A DNA stretch of 64,000 nt, from assembly GCF_008993995.1 (NCBI RefSeq), contig NZ_BKNN01000003.1:23039-87038 (forward strand), read 5' to 3'. Of this stretch, positions 28,882 to 37,373 are shown one piece after another. The notes beneath the pieces are model-generated. The model was not told where the DNA came from. It saw only the letters and a program-made list of their open reading frames with translations, and made no database searches. The stretch's first letter is position 1. The number at the start of each line of letters is the position of its first letter. Both the position numbers and the translations under genes were made by a program. The stretch comes from Acinetobacter brisouii (GTDB lineage Bacteria > Pseudomonadota > Gammaproteobacteria > Pseudomonadales > Moraxellaceae).

Positions 28882-31680
28882 ATGGCAAAACTGAAAAAAT
28901 CTTTATTACAACGGTTACAACTCAATCATGCTTATGGGCAGTTGGTTGCACTTATTTTTATTCCAATTGCCATTATTGCTGCGGTTGGCAGTATTCTCGT
29001 TATTCAAGAAACCTCTGCCTCTGCTCGTAGCCAGCAACGCCATGTTGCGATTGCAATTTTATCCCGCTATCAAAAAACAGCAGAACTCCTTGCCTATGCT
29101 GTTGAAAAAGAACCCAAGCTACAACCAAAGGTGCGCAACATCCTCATGCGGATGTTGAATGAGCCTTATTTGCAACGTGCAGCATTATTAAAAACCGATC
29201 ACCAAGTACTGGTAAGTATCGGGTATCAGGCACAGCTTTCTTGGCCAAAGATTTCGAGTAATAGTGGTTTTATTGGTCCGATTCGGCTTCATCACAACAG
29301 CATTTATGCTACACGTGTTTCACCCGCAGGTCAGCAACCTGCTTGGCTGATTATTGAACTCGATAATAAGCCTTTAGAAATTGCCCATTATCGGGTGATT
29401 ACCGTCCTGTTAATTACGGTATTTATCACATTATTATTGCTGATGATGTGTCTAAACTTCTATTCACGGCGCTGGATTGCACCGCTGTACGAAATGCGCA
29501 TGCTGCTACAGCGTTTAAATGCCGACAATCTTGATCAGTTGGTTGCAGTCAACAGTAGTGGCGAGCTTCGTTCATTGCAAAAAGATCTTGCCAATATGCT
29601 CAAGCGTCTGCATTACAGTTTTTTAGAGCTGCGCGACCATACCGAACAAACCGAAGATGACTTGCGTCGTACTCTTGACACCCTTGAAGTGCAGAACATT
29701 ACCTATCGTCAGGCACGTGACCAAGCAGTTTCAGCCAACCAGTCGAAATCGGTCTTTTTGGCCAATATCAGCCATGAACTGCGTACACCGCTGAACAGTA
29801 TTGATGGTTTTATTCATTTAATGCTGCGTCAAAACAATCTGAGTAATGATCAGAATCTGTATTTACAAACTATTCGTAAATCTTCTGCGCATCTGCTCGC
29901 ACTGATTAATGACGTCCTCGATTTTTCTAAAATTGATGCAGGCAAACTCGAACTCGAAACTGCACCTTTTGAGATTGAAGATGCCATGTTCGATGTGATG
30001 GACATGCTCTCGCCTTTGGCATCGCAAAAAAATATCAACATTGCGTTTTACTTTGCCAACGACTTACCTCGTGAAGTGATTGGTGATGTATTGCGTTTCA
30101 AACAGATTCTAACCAACCTGATTTCCAACGCGATTAAGTTCACCCCAGAAGGTGAGATTATTGTGCGCGCACGCATGGAGCATGATGACTTCGGTGAATG
30201 CACCATTCACTTTAGTGTGCAAGACAGCGGGATTGGCGTCAGTGGCAATGACCGTAAAAAACTGTTTGAATCCTTCTCACAAGGCGATGCCTCAGTGACC
30301 CGTCAATTTGGCGGTACAGGTTTAGGTCTCGCAATTTCCAAACAACTTGTGCATTTGATGCATGGTCAAATTGGTTTTGAAGATAACCAAGAACGAGCGC
30401 CAACTGAAAAAGGCTCGACTTTCTGGTTTACCGCGAAATTTAAAGTGGATGATGAGCAAGATTCGCCGACCATCGACTTTAGCCATGTGCATGTAGTGTC
30501 GTTTTTATCACACCCTGCAACTGCTAATATTTTCCGTCATTATTTGGAAAATTATCACGCCAACCATACCGAAGCGTTCTCATTGCTAGATTTGTTTAGT
30601 CGCTTGCACCACTTACCGACAGACGAATATACATGGGTGGTAGTCGATCATGGTGGCGACACGCATGCCCTACTCAAGGAAATTCGCACCCGTTATCAGG
30701 GGCATTTGGCGGTTTATGGCTACCAAATGTCGCTTGAGCCGAATATTTTAAGTGAATCTCGTGCAACCCCGCTCTATCAACCCCTCAGTCGTAGTGCCCT
30801 GATTCAACTATTGAGCAATCAAATCAATTTTGAAGAAGAAGATAAAGAATCCTTCGATGGTCAAGGCTTGCATGTCTTGGCAGTCGATGATCATTTACCA
30901 AACCTGATTGTGCTTGAAGCCCTACTCGGTGAACTCAATGTCACCACCACCAAAGCACTGAGCGGACAAGATGCACTCAACCTGATTCAGCAACGTTTAG
31001 ACAAAAAGCAAAAGCCATTTGATCTAATCTTTATGGATATTCAAATGCCTGTGATGTCAGGGATCGATACCACGCGTGCGATTCGCTCTTTAGAATCCAC
31101 ACTTGAAAATGTACGCTTCCCGATTATTGCTTTGACCGCGCATGCACTTGCAGATGAAAAGCAAAAACTGCTTGCGGTGGGCATGGATGATTATGTTTCA
31201 AAACCGATTCAGATTGAACAGCTTATCCAGATTTTAACGCTGTACACTAAACAGCAATTTACTGAAAATACTAACAAGCCTGCACAAAATTCAGCGATTG
31301 AGAACCTTGATCCTGAAATATTAGACTGGCAACAAAGTTTGCAACTTGCAGCCAACAAAGAAGATTTGGCACTTGATCTGTTGCAAATGTTGGTGGATAG
31401 CTTTAAGACTGAGCTAAATGAAATGCAACAATTGATTGAGTTGGAAGATTTCCCTCAACTCGAACATGTGCTGCATCGACTCTATGGTGCGACGCGTTAT
31501 GTAGGTGTGCCTAAACTTCAGAAAGTTTCGGGTGAATTTGAGCAATTTGTCTCTATCTTGCGTAAAGAGCGCCGCATTGCAGATGATGCTTTCATTCAAG
31601 ATGTGCTTAAACACTTCGATGAACTCACCTTGGTGATTAGCCAAACTGAGCATGCCGCACAAAGCATTTTACATAAGTGA
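28882..31680 (+). CDS. gacS: Hybrid sensor histidine kinase, GacS/BarA type
   Basis: 932 aa. TM1 is about 20-42, a periplasmic loop follows, and TM2 (L-L-I-T-V-F-I-T-L-L-L-L-M-M) is about 175-196. HAMP and a coiled linker come next. The phosphoacceptor His is H298 in S-H-E-L-R-T-P-L-N. The ATPase has N-A-I-K-F-T, D-S-G-I-G-V and G-G-T-G-L-G-L. A degenerate receiver-like stretch (about 530-640) precedes the true receiver with D719 in F-M-D-I-Q-M-P-V-M-S-G. The Hpt domain carries H865 in L-H-R-L-Y-G-A. It would phosphorylate a GacA/UvrY regulator elsewhere and so act through the Csr/Rsm small RNAs. Start ATG 28882; the Shine-Dalgarno is poor. Confidence 0.92.
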   Translation: MAKLKKSLLQRLQLNHAYGQLVALIFIPIAIIAAVGSILVIQETSASARSQQRHVAIAILSRYQKTAELLAYAVEKEPKLQPKVRNILMRMLNEPYLQRAALLKTDHQVLVSIGYQAQLSWPKISSNSGFIGPIRLHHNSIYATRVSPAGQQPAWLIIELDNKPLEIAHYRVITVLLITVFITLLLLMMCLNFYSRRWIAPLYEMRMLLQRLNADNLDQLVAVNSSGELRSLQKDLANMLKRLHYSFLELRDHTEQTEDDLRRTLDTLEVQNITYRQARDQAVSANQSKSVFLANISHELRTPLNSIDGFIHLMLRQNNLSNDQNLYLQTIRKSSAHLLALINDVLDFSKIDAGKLELETAPFEIEDAMFDVMDMLSPLASQKNINIAFYFANDLPREVIGDVLRFKQILTNLISNAIKFTPEGEIIVRARMEHDDFGECTIHFSVQDSGIGVSGNDRKKLFESFSQGDASVTRQFGGTGLGLAISKQLVHLMHGQIGFEDNQERAPTEKGSTFWFTAKFKVDDEQDSPTIDFSHVHVVSFLSHPATANIFRHYLENYHANHTEAFSLLDLFSRLHHLPTDEYTWVVVDHGGDTHALLKEIRTRYQGHLAVYGYQMSLEPNILSESRATPLYQPLSRSALIQLLSNQINFEEEDKESFDGQGLHVLAVDDHLPNLIVLEALLGELNVTTTKALSGQDALNLIQQRLDKKQKPFDLIFMDIQMPVMSGIDTTRAIRSLESTLENVRFPIIALTAHALADEKQKLLAVGMDDYVSKPIQIEQLIQILTLYTKQQFTENTNKPAQNSAIENLDPEILDWQQSLQLAANKEDLALDLLQMLVDSFKTELNEMQQLIELEDFPQLEHVLHRLYGATRYVGVPKLQKVSGEFEQFVSILRKERRIADDAFIQDVLKHFDELTLVISQTEHAAQSILHK

Positions 31681-31739
31681 CTGAGCTGTCAATCTGCCGA
31701 GTGACTAGCTCTGTTACACTCGGTAGATATTGACCTCAG
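31681..31739. repeat. Long imperfect inverted repeat filling the gacS-crotonase gap
   Basis: Three helices stack: CTGAG/CTCAG, GTCAAT/ATTGAC and CT(G/A)CCGAGTG-type arms (about 10 bp), separated by 2-nt bulges, with a 13-nt loop. The dyad begins right after the gacS stop. No U run follows on the plus strand. It could be a terminator, a processing site or a protein operator for the downstream operon. Confidence 0.6.
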
Positions 31740-31752
31740 GATGAAGCTCAAC

Positions 31753-32553
31753 ATGTCTTTACTACGCATTGAAAACAACAATAATATCGTCACCGTCTAT
31801 CTCAACCGCCCAGATAAACGCAATGCCATGAGCTTTGCCTTACTCAAAGAACTTTACCAGACAGCACAGCGCTTAGGTCGTGATCGCCATGTTCGTGCGG
31901 TAATTTTGACAGGTGAAGCACAGGTATTTAGTGCAGGCATTGACCTGAGTGATTTAAACTCTCCCAAACAACGGGCATTTGCTTTATGGGAACTGATTAA
32001 ACCTCAGCAAAGTTTATTTCAAAAAGCATTTTTGGTCTGGCAACAACTTCCCGTTCCTGTGATTGCCGCACTGGAAGGCTATTGCTTTGGTGCAGGCATG
32101 CAACTGGCTTTGGCCGCAGATATCCGCATTAGCCATCCAAATACCCAGTTTTCAATTATGGAAAGCCGTTGGGGCTTAGTGCCAGACATGGGACTCACCC
32201 AGTCCCTGAAAGGCTTAGTCAGCATTGACCTCGCCAAAGAGCTGACCTTTAGCGCTCGAATTTTTGATGCGCCCTACGCCAAACAAATTGGCTTAGTCAG
32301 TCATCTTGATGAATCACCATTGCAACGCGCACAAGCTTTAGCAGAAGAAATTGCCACGCGCTCACCCGATGCTGTCATGGCAGCCAAATCTGTACTCAAC
32401 AGCATGCTGCATCAACCACTAAAAACGGCTTTACGCAGTGAAAAGATTTGGCAACTCAAGCTAATTCTTGGTAAAAATAGTCGACTTGCACGACTCAAAG
32501 ATAAAGCACCCGAAACCACTTATCTAAAACGGCAATTTCAAGATTCAATATAG
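31753..32553 (+). CDS. Enoyl-CoA hydratase / isomerase (crotonase) family protein
   Basis: 266 aa. Crotonase fold. The CoA-binding block is N-R-P-D-K-R-N-A-M-S (about 19-28). The first oxyanion segment is F-S-A-G-I-D-L-S-D-L. The second is G-Y-C-F-G-A-G-M-Q-L-A-L-A-A-D-I-R. The residue E in I-M-E-S-R-W-G-L-V-P-D-M is the usual acid position. It is annotated in many genomes as enoyl-CoA hydratase, but isomerase or hydrolase activity cannot be excluded. ATG 31753 has AGGATGA at good spacing; an ATG four codons earlier is too close. First gene of a three-gene operon. Confidence 0.85.
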   Translation: MSLLRIENNNNIVTVYLNRPDKRNAMSFALLKELYQTAQRLGRDRHVRAVILTGEAQVFSAGIDLSDLNSPKQRAFALWELIKPQQSLFQKAFLVWQQLPVPVIAALEGYCFGAGMQLALAADIRISHPNTQFSIMESRWGLVPDMGLTQSLKGLVSIDLAKELTFSARIFDAPYAKQIGLVSHLDESPLQRAQALAEEIATRSPDAVMAAKSVLNSMLHQPLKTALRSEKIWQLKLILGKNSRLARLKDKAPETTYLKRQFQDSI

Positions 32554-32563
32554 AGAATAAACA

Positions 32564-33445
32564 ATGACTGGATGTCCACAAAAAATCGCATTTCTGGGAA
32601 TGGGCTTAATGGGTAGCCGCATGGCAAGCCGCTTATTGGCAGCAGATTTTGAGGTTGCTGTTTGGAATCGAAGTCCTGCCGCCTGCCTACCTTTAATCGA
32701 ACAAGGTGCAAGCCAACTTAACGTGCAGCACATTGCAGATTATCCTGTGATTTTGGTTTGCCTTGCCGATGATACTGCGGTTGAACATGTCTTTGAACAG
32801 ATTCAACCGTATTTGCAAGCGGGTCAAATCATGGTGGATTTCTCTAGCCTATCAGTCAATAAAACCCTTGAACTGGCACAACTTGCAGCCGAACAGCAGA
32901 TCATTTGGATTGACTCACCTGTTTCAGGCGGAACAGCAGGCGCAGAACAAGGCAGCTTGGTGATTTTTGCAGGTGGCGACGCAGAAGTCATTACGCAACT
33001 ACAACCACTTTATGCTGCACTTTCACAACGGGTCACACGCATGGGCGATGTCGGAACAGGTCAGGCCACCAAAATCTGTAACCAACTGATTGTCGCAGCA
33101 AATAGCACACTGATTGCCGAGGCTGTTGCACTGGCAGAACAAGCGGGCGTGGATACTCGACTTCTCGCGCCTGCTTTAGCCAATGGTTTTGCCGACTCCA
33201 AACCCTTTCAAATTTTAGCGCCACGCATGGCAACTGCCCAGTATCAACCTGTACAATGGAAAGTACAAACCCTCAGTAAAGACCTACAAAATGCCGTGTT
33301 TTTAGCACAGCAATATCAACTGGATATTCCTGTTGCAGTGCGTGCATTACAACAACTGAAAAACCATCAGCAACACGGTTATGCTGAACAGGATTTATCC
33401 ACAATAATTGAGCAGGTCAAGCAACCTGCTACGGCGGAGGAATAA
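32564..33445 (+). CDS. 3-hydroxyisobutyrate dehydrogenase-family reductase (GarR/GlxR-like)
   Basis: 293 aa, two domains. The NAD(P) fold starts at once: F-L-G-M-G-L-M-G-S-R-M (about 10-20). The family signature is D-S-P-V-S-G-G-T-A-G-A (about 122-132). The catalytic Lys is in G-T-G-Q-A-T-K-I-C-N-Q. Because the next gene is like hydroxypyruvate isomerase, tartronate semialdehyde is a likely substrate, but 3-hydroxyisobutyrate or a related 3-hydroxyacid is equally possible. It begins 10 nt after the crotonase gene. Confidence 0.87.
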   Translation: MTGCPQKIAFLGMGLMGSRMASRLLAADFEVAVWNRSPAACLPLIEQGASQLNVQHIADYPVILVCLADDTAVEHVFEQIQPYLQAGQIMVDFSSLSVNKTLELAQLAAEQQIIWIDSPVSGGTAGAEQGSLVIFAGGDAEVITQLQPLYAALSQRVTRMGDVGTGQATKICNQLIVAANSTLIAEAVALAEQAGVDTRLLAPALANGFADSKPFQILAPRMATAQYQPVQWKVQTLSKDLQNAVFLAQQYQLDIPVAVRALQQLKNHQQHGYAEQDLSTIIEQVKQPATAEE

Positions 33446-33448
33446 AAC

Positions 33449-34237
33449 ATGAATAAACTTGCCGTCAACTTGTCCATGATTTTCACTGAAGTCCCACTGA
33501 TTGAGCGTTTTGCACTGGCTCGAAAACACGGCTTTGAACATGTAGAAATTCAGTTTCCTTATGAACTCAGTATAGACCAAATTCGACAACAACTTGAACA
33601 GCATCAACTTTCACTCTGTCTAATTAATGCACCTGTCGGTGACCTCATGCAAGGTGGCAACGGCTTGGCGGGCATTCCCGGGCGTGAACGCGAATTTTAC
33701 CATGCTGTGCAGCATGCAGTTCGCTATGCAAGATTGCTGAATGTTCCGAGTGTGAACCTTTTGGCAGGTAAACAGCCGCTTGATGCCGACTTATTACCCT
33801 GTTTAGAAATTCTATCGAAAAATCTAAAACTTGCTGCTCATATCTTGACGGATTATCACATTCAACCTGTCTTTGAGATGGTCAATGGTACAGATATGCC
33901 ACGCTTTCTGATTCAAAATATTGCCCAAGCTCAAGACATGATGGACGTGGTGAATAACCCTGCACTGAAAATGCAATATGACTGCTACCACATGGCAATG
34001 ATGGGTGAAGATGTCCTTGAAGGCTTGCAAGAGAATATTGCTCAAATTGGACATATTCAATTTGCAGATTGCCCGAACCGCCACGAACCAAATACAGGTG
34101 AAATTGCATTCAATAAAATTTTCTATTGGCTCAAACACAGCCACTATCAGGGTTACATCGCTGCTGAATATAAACCAAGCAATCACTCAGAACAGAGTTT
34201 TGCGTGGAAAACACAATTTTTTGCAAATATATCCTGA
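33449..34237 (+). CDS. Hydroxypyruvate isomerase family protein (Hyi/OtnI-like)
   Basis: 262 aa, TIM barrel of the xylose-isomerase-like class. N-L-S-M-I-F-T-E-V-P, G-F-E-H-V-E-I-Q-F-P-Y, G-L-A-G-I-P-G-R-E-R-E-F and the metal-ligand patches Q-Y-D-C-Y-H-M and H-I-Q-F-A-D match E. coli Hyi closely. Hyi interconverts hydroxypyruvate and tartronate semialdehyde; the similar OtnI acts on 2-oxo-tetronates, so the substrate is open. It starts 3 nt after the reductase, with GGAGG in front, so the pair is coupled. No glyoxylate carboligase is in the window. Confidence 0.87.
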   Translation: MNKLAVNLSMIFTEVPLIERFALARKHGFEHVEIQFPYELSIDQIRQQLEQHQLSLCLINAPVGDLMQGGNGLAGIPGREREFYHAVQHAVRYARLLNVPSVNLLAGKQPLDADLLPCLEILSKNLKLAAHILTDYHIQPVFEMVNGTDMPRFLIQNIAQAQDMMDVVNNPALKMQYDCYHMAMMGEDVLEGLQENIAQIGHIQFADCPNRHEPNTGEIAFNKIFYWLKHSHYQGYIAAEYKPSNHSEQSFAWKTQFFANIS

Positions 34238-34319
34238 TCATTTCGTAGCAAAATTTGAATTTTTGGCGCAAAAAGGCTATAGTTCACAGTGAGTAATTGT
34301 CAGGACAAACATACCTCTT

Positions 34320-34724
34320 ATGAATTTAGAACCATCGCCCGGCGCTTCTAATTCTCACAACCACGCAGTGGTAGATACACAAACTCAAGATGTGAGCGCT
34401 TGCTTGAATGCCATCCGTAATGCCCTTCAAGATGTAAAAGCCAAAGATATTATTGAACTTGATGTCAGCAGCATCAGCAACGTCGCAGATGCGATCGTGA
34501 TTGCTAGCGGCACATCAACTCGCCACGTAAAAGCCCTTGCAGATAACGTCGCAGAAGAAGCGCGTAAAGCAGGCTTTCGCCCAATCGGTATCGAAGGCGA
34601 ACGTGATGCTGAGTGGATCTTAATCGATCTCGGTTATGTTGTAGTACACGTGATGCTACCAACCGCACGTAAATTCTATGATTTAGAAAGCTTATGGCGC
34701 ACTCCAGATGCGTCAGTGGCATAA
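34320..34724 (+). CDS. rsfS: Ribosomal silencing factor RsfS
   Basis: 134 aa. RsfS binds L14 and blocks subunit joining in slow growth. After a variable N-terminal tail of about 25 residues, the DUF143 core appears: A-K-D-I-I-E-L-D-V-S, D-A-I-V-I-A-S-G-T-S-T-R-H-V-K-A-L-A and G-E-R-D-A-E-W-I-L-I-D-L-G-Y-V-V-V-H-V. It is 82 nt downstream of the isomerase and is likely transcribed separately. nadD, its usual neighbour, is missing here. Confidence 0.95.
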   Translation: MNLEPSPGASNSHNHAVVDTQTQDVSACLNAIRNALQDVKAKDIIELDVSSISNVADAIVIASGTSTRHVKALADNVAEEARKAGFRPIGIEGERDAEWILIDLGYVVVHVMLPTARKFYDLESLWRTPDASVA

Positions 34725-34731
34725 AAAATTA

Positions 34732-34759
34732 AAAAAGCGACTCAAATGAGTCGCTTTTT
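34732..34759. terminator. Bidirectional terminator after rsfS
   Basis: AAAAAGCGACTCA and its complement TGAGTCGCTTTTT with a 2-nt loop, shared with the convergent receptor pseudogene. Confidence 0.85.
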
Positions 34760-34775
34760 ACATCTGACATCAAGA

Positions 34776-36348
34776 TCAGAACTTAAAGCTCAAGTTTAAA
34801 TTAACCTGACGCTCATCCCCCAAAGTCACGACATAATTACTTACACCACCTGCATAGTACTCAGTGTTGAAAATATTTTTTGCATTGACACTCGCTTGCC
34901 AGTTACGAGCCTTATAGCCGACTTCAGCATCAAACAATGCATACCCCGGAATGGTGTAGTCATATTTATAGCTGCTTTTCTTCGACTCGCTACGCACACC
35001 GCCACCAATAAACCAACCATTCAATGCACCTTGGTTAAATTCATAACGGGTAGACAAGTTGAACATTTGCTTTGAAACATTGTTTAAGCGTTTACCAATA
35101 TAGCTCGCAATTTCATTATCTACGATACGTGCAGTCGGCAAATAGGTATAGTTGGCACTGACCACCCAATTTGGCAACACGCGTGCGGTTAATTCTGTTT
35201 CGATCCCCTGAGTGTTTTCCTCACCTGTCTGGTAATTATCTCCATTTGCATCAGCCGATACCACATTGAAACGAGTGAGATCAAACCACGCTAAACTTGC
35301 CTGCAAACGTTGATCCAATGCTTGAAATTTAAAGCCGACTTCATATTGTTTGGCTTTTTCAGGATCAAAGACATTGCCATTAACATCCACATCAGTCACA
35401 GGTAAGAACGATGTTGAATAACTCACATAAGGCGAAACCCAGTCATTAAAGGTATACAGTCCCGCAATACTTCCTGAGAATGCATGGCTGTCTTTACTAT
35501 CCTTTGAGCCATCAGAATGGCTTTTGGCATCGACTGAAGCCCAGTCATGACGCAAACCTAAATTCACATTAAAACGATCGGTGACATCAATCTTGTCTCT
35601 AAAATACAAGCCCATGGTTTGCAGTGTCGTTTCAACACTATCACTACGCAAGGTTTTGGTCGCACACCAATCTTTACTGGTATAACTTGGCGAATAAATA
35701 TTTAAAGAACCAATAGTACATTTATAATTCCACACATCACGGGTATCATGCATCGCATCTAGGCCAAGCATAATATGGTGCTGCATACCTGCAATCTCAA
35801 AAGTATTCGAGATATTGTTGTCGATACTGACATTAAGATCATCATAATGCTGATCACGCCCTTGACGAGCAGACGATTCCCCCTGGTGCAGTTTGCCCAA
35901 AGTCCATCGAATCTGGCCCTTTCACCACTTCAATACGCTCTAGACCTGTAATATTACTTGCAGAATCAGAAGCTTGCGCCTGACGCAAACCATCGACATA
36001 AATTGCATCGGAAGACAGTTGACCACGAATAATAAAATCATCTGAACCACGACGACCCAATGGCGCAGAGATTACACCCGACACCCCTTGAATCGCATCG
36101 GTCAAACTCATCGCCTGTTTTTCTTGAATCTGTTCACGCGTCACCACAGAAACCGATTTTGCAGTTTTAAACAGGAGTTGTTCAGACTTCAAACTTTGAG
36201 TTGTGGTCGCCACACAACTGTCTTTTACAGTCTTATTTGCAGCAACAGTAATGGTTGGAAGCACATTATCGTCGGCAAAAACAGGCTGTGTGATCGCCAT
36301 CAGCGCCAAAGCCAAACTGCTTGACACAAACAAGAAAGGTTTATTCAT
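34776..36348 (-). pseudogene. TonB-dependent siderophore receptor, internally deleted and frameshifted
   Basis: The 5' part (36348 down to about 35880) has a signal peptide (A-L-A-L-M-A-I-T-Q-P-V-F-A) and a plug with S-V-S-V-V-T-R-E-Q-I-Q-E-K and V-K-G-P-D-S-M-D-F-G-Q-T-A-P-G-G. Just after this the frame stops (TGA). The other frame resumes inside the barrel and runs to the canonical end N-L-N-L-S-F-K-F, about 365 codons. Plug plus barrel give about 530 residues where the family has about 700. So some 150-200 codons from the plug end to the early barrel are missing, and a -1 shift occurs at the scar. It cannot make a working pore. A Fur-like box remains upstream. Confidence 0.85.
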
Positions 36349-36397
36349 AAAATCTAAAAAATATCAGCGTAAAATTGTTTGCAAATATTAAACTTAT

Positions 36398-36412
36398 TAA
36401 TAATCTTTCTCA
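36398..36412 (-). promoter_or_regulatory. Putative Fur box of the TonB receptor
   Basis: Read on the minus strand it is TGAGAAAGATTATTA, which matches the 7-1-7 Fur pattern TGATAATNATTATCA at 11 of 14 fixed positions. It is about 50 bp upstream of the receptor start. The surrounding 240 bp is very AT-rich and holds no gene. Confidence 0.5.
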
Positions 36413-36586
36413 ATAATGAATTTAAAATCTTGTTATATCGGTATCAAATTCATAAAAATAAATGTAAAAGCAATGATTTAATGAATACTGATAAAATTTA
36501 ATAAATTATTAAAAAATATAAATAAATACAGTTGTTTAAAATTTCCATTTAGTAAAAATAAATAATCAATACAAGAAAAATTTAAA

Positions 36587-37273
36587 TTATTCGCCATAGT
36601 AAGTTTTGATTGGGTATTTTTTCACTGTCGTTTTCCATTTACCTTGAATCAGTTTTCGCTCAGTCACAATCACTTTCTCACCCATCGTCGACATCGCATC
36701 TTCTTCACGGGTATAGACCAGTTTTAAACCTTTATTGGGTACAACTTGATATTGTTGCCAAAGATGCCAACAACAGCCACTTTTACTCATCACACCAATA
36801 CGCTGATGTTTGGCATCCACCGAAAACATCCCCAAGTTTTCTTGGGTTAGATCTGAAAGTTCTGCACTCAAAACAAACGCATGGCGTGTGCGATTAAAGA
36901 CGTAAATATCATAAGTTGGCCCACCATAAGGCCCATCATCACCACTTCGAATCGCCAAATCCTGCTGTCCATCGAAATTAAAATCATCAAATATCAATGC
37001 ACTTTGCTCACCATACATTTGCACAATATTTGAAGATGGCTTTCCATGCTGATCGAGTTCCATGCTTAAACCATCCGACTCAAAGCGTTGAAAGACCTGC
37101 TTTTGACCCTTTTTATACAACTCAATTTTGGCATGCCCTGAGCACTCGTTTTGTTCACAACCCACATCTATTTTTGCATCATAAAACTTAGATGCATTTT
37201 TTATTTCGAAGCGTTGTGCCTGTAGCGAAAAGCTCAATAAACATCCTAGAAAGCAAAGTGTTATTTTTTTCAT
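36587..37273 (-). CDS. Secreted protein of the XAC2610 family
   Basis: 228 aa. Signal peptide M-K-K-I-T-L-C-F-L-G-C-L-L-S-F-S-L-Q-A-Q, cut near residue 20. An FG-GAP-like Ca-binding piece is the main mark: F-D-D-F-N-F-D-G-Q-Q-D-L-A, then D-G-P-Y-G-G-P-T-Y-D-I-Y-V-F, which is diagnostic of XAC2610-like proteins. Four Cys (two in C-E-Q-N-E-C, two in G-C-C-W) could form disulfides. No enzymatic role is known. I start at ATG 37273; a TTG two codons upstream is less likely. Gene order with the receptor pseudogene is not evidence of a link. Confidence 0.75.
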   Translation of the reverse strand: MKKITLCFLGCLLSFSLQAQRFEIKNASKFYDAKIDVGCEQNECSGHAKIELYKKGQKQVFQRFESDGLSMELDQHGKPSSNIVQMYGEQSALIFDDFNFDGQQDLAIRSGDDGPYGGPTYDIYVFNRTRHAFVLSAELSDLTQENLGMFSVDAKHQRIGVMSKSGCCWHLWQQYQVVPNKGLKLVYTREEDAMSTMGEKVIVTERKLIQGKWKTTVKKYPIKTYYGE

Positions 37274-37329
37274 TTTCAAATCAATTTAATTCTTTAAAGC
37301 TGTATTTTAATCAAATTCATACCCAACAA

Positions 37330-37351
37330 AAAACCACCCGAAGGTGGTTTC
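37330..37351 (-). terminator. Terminator of the pnt operon (UUCG loop)
   Basis: On the minus strand AAACCACC-TTCG-GGTGGTTT is followed by a T run. A C(UUCG)G tetraloop is exceptionally stable. It lies 23 bp past the pntB stop. Confidence 0.85.
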
Positions 37352-37373
37352 TTTGAATGTGAGCGAATTGCGA

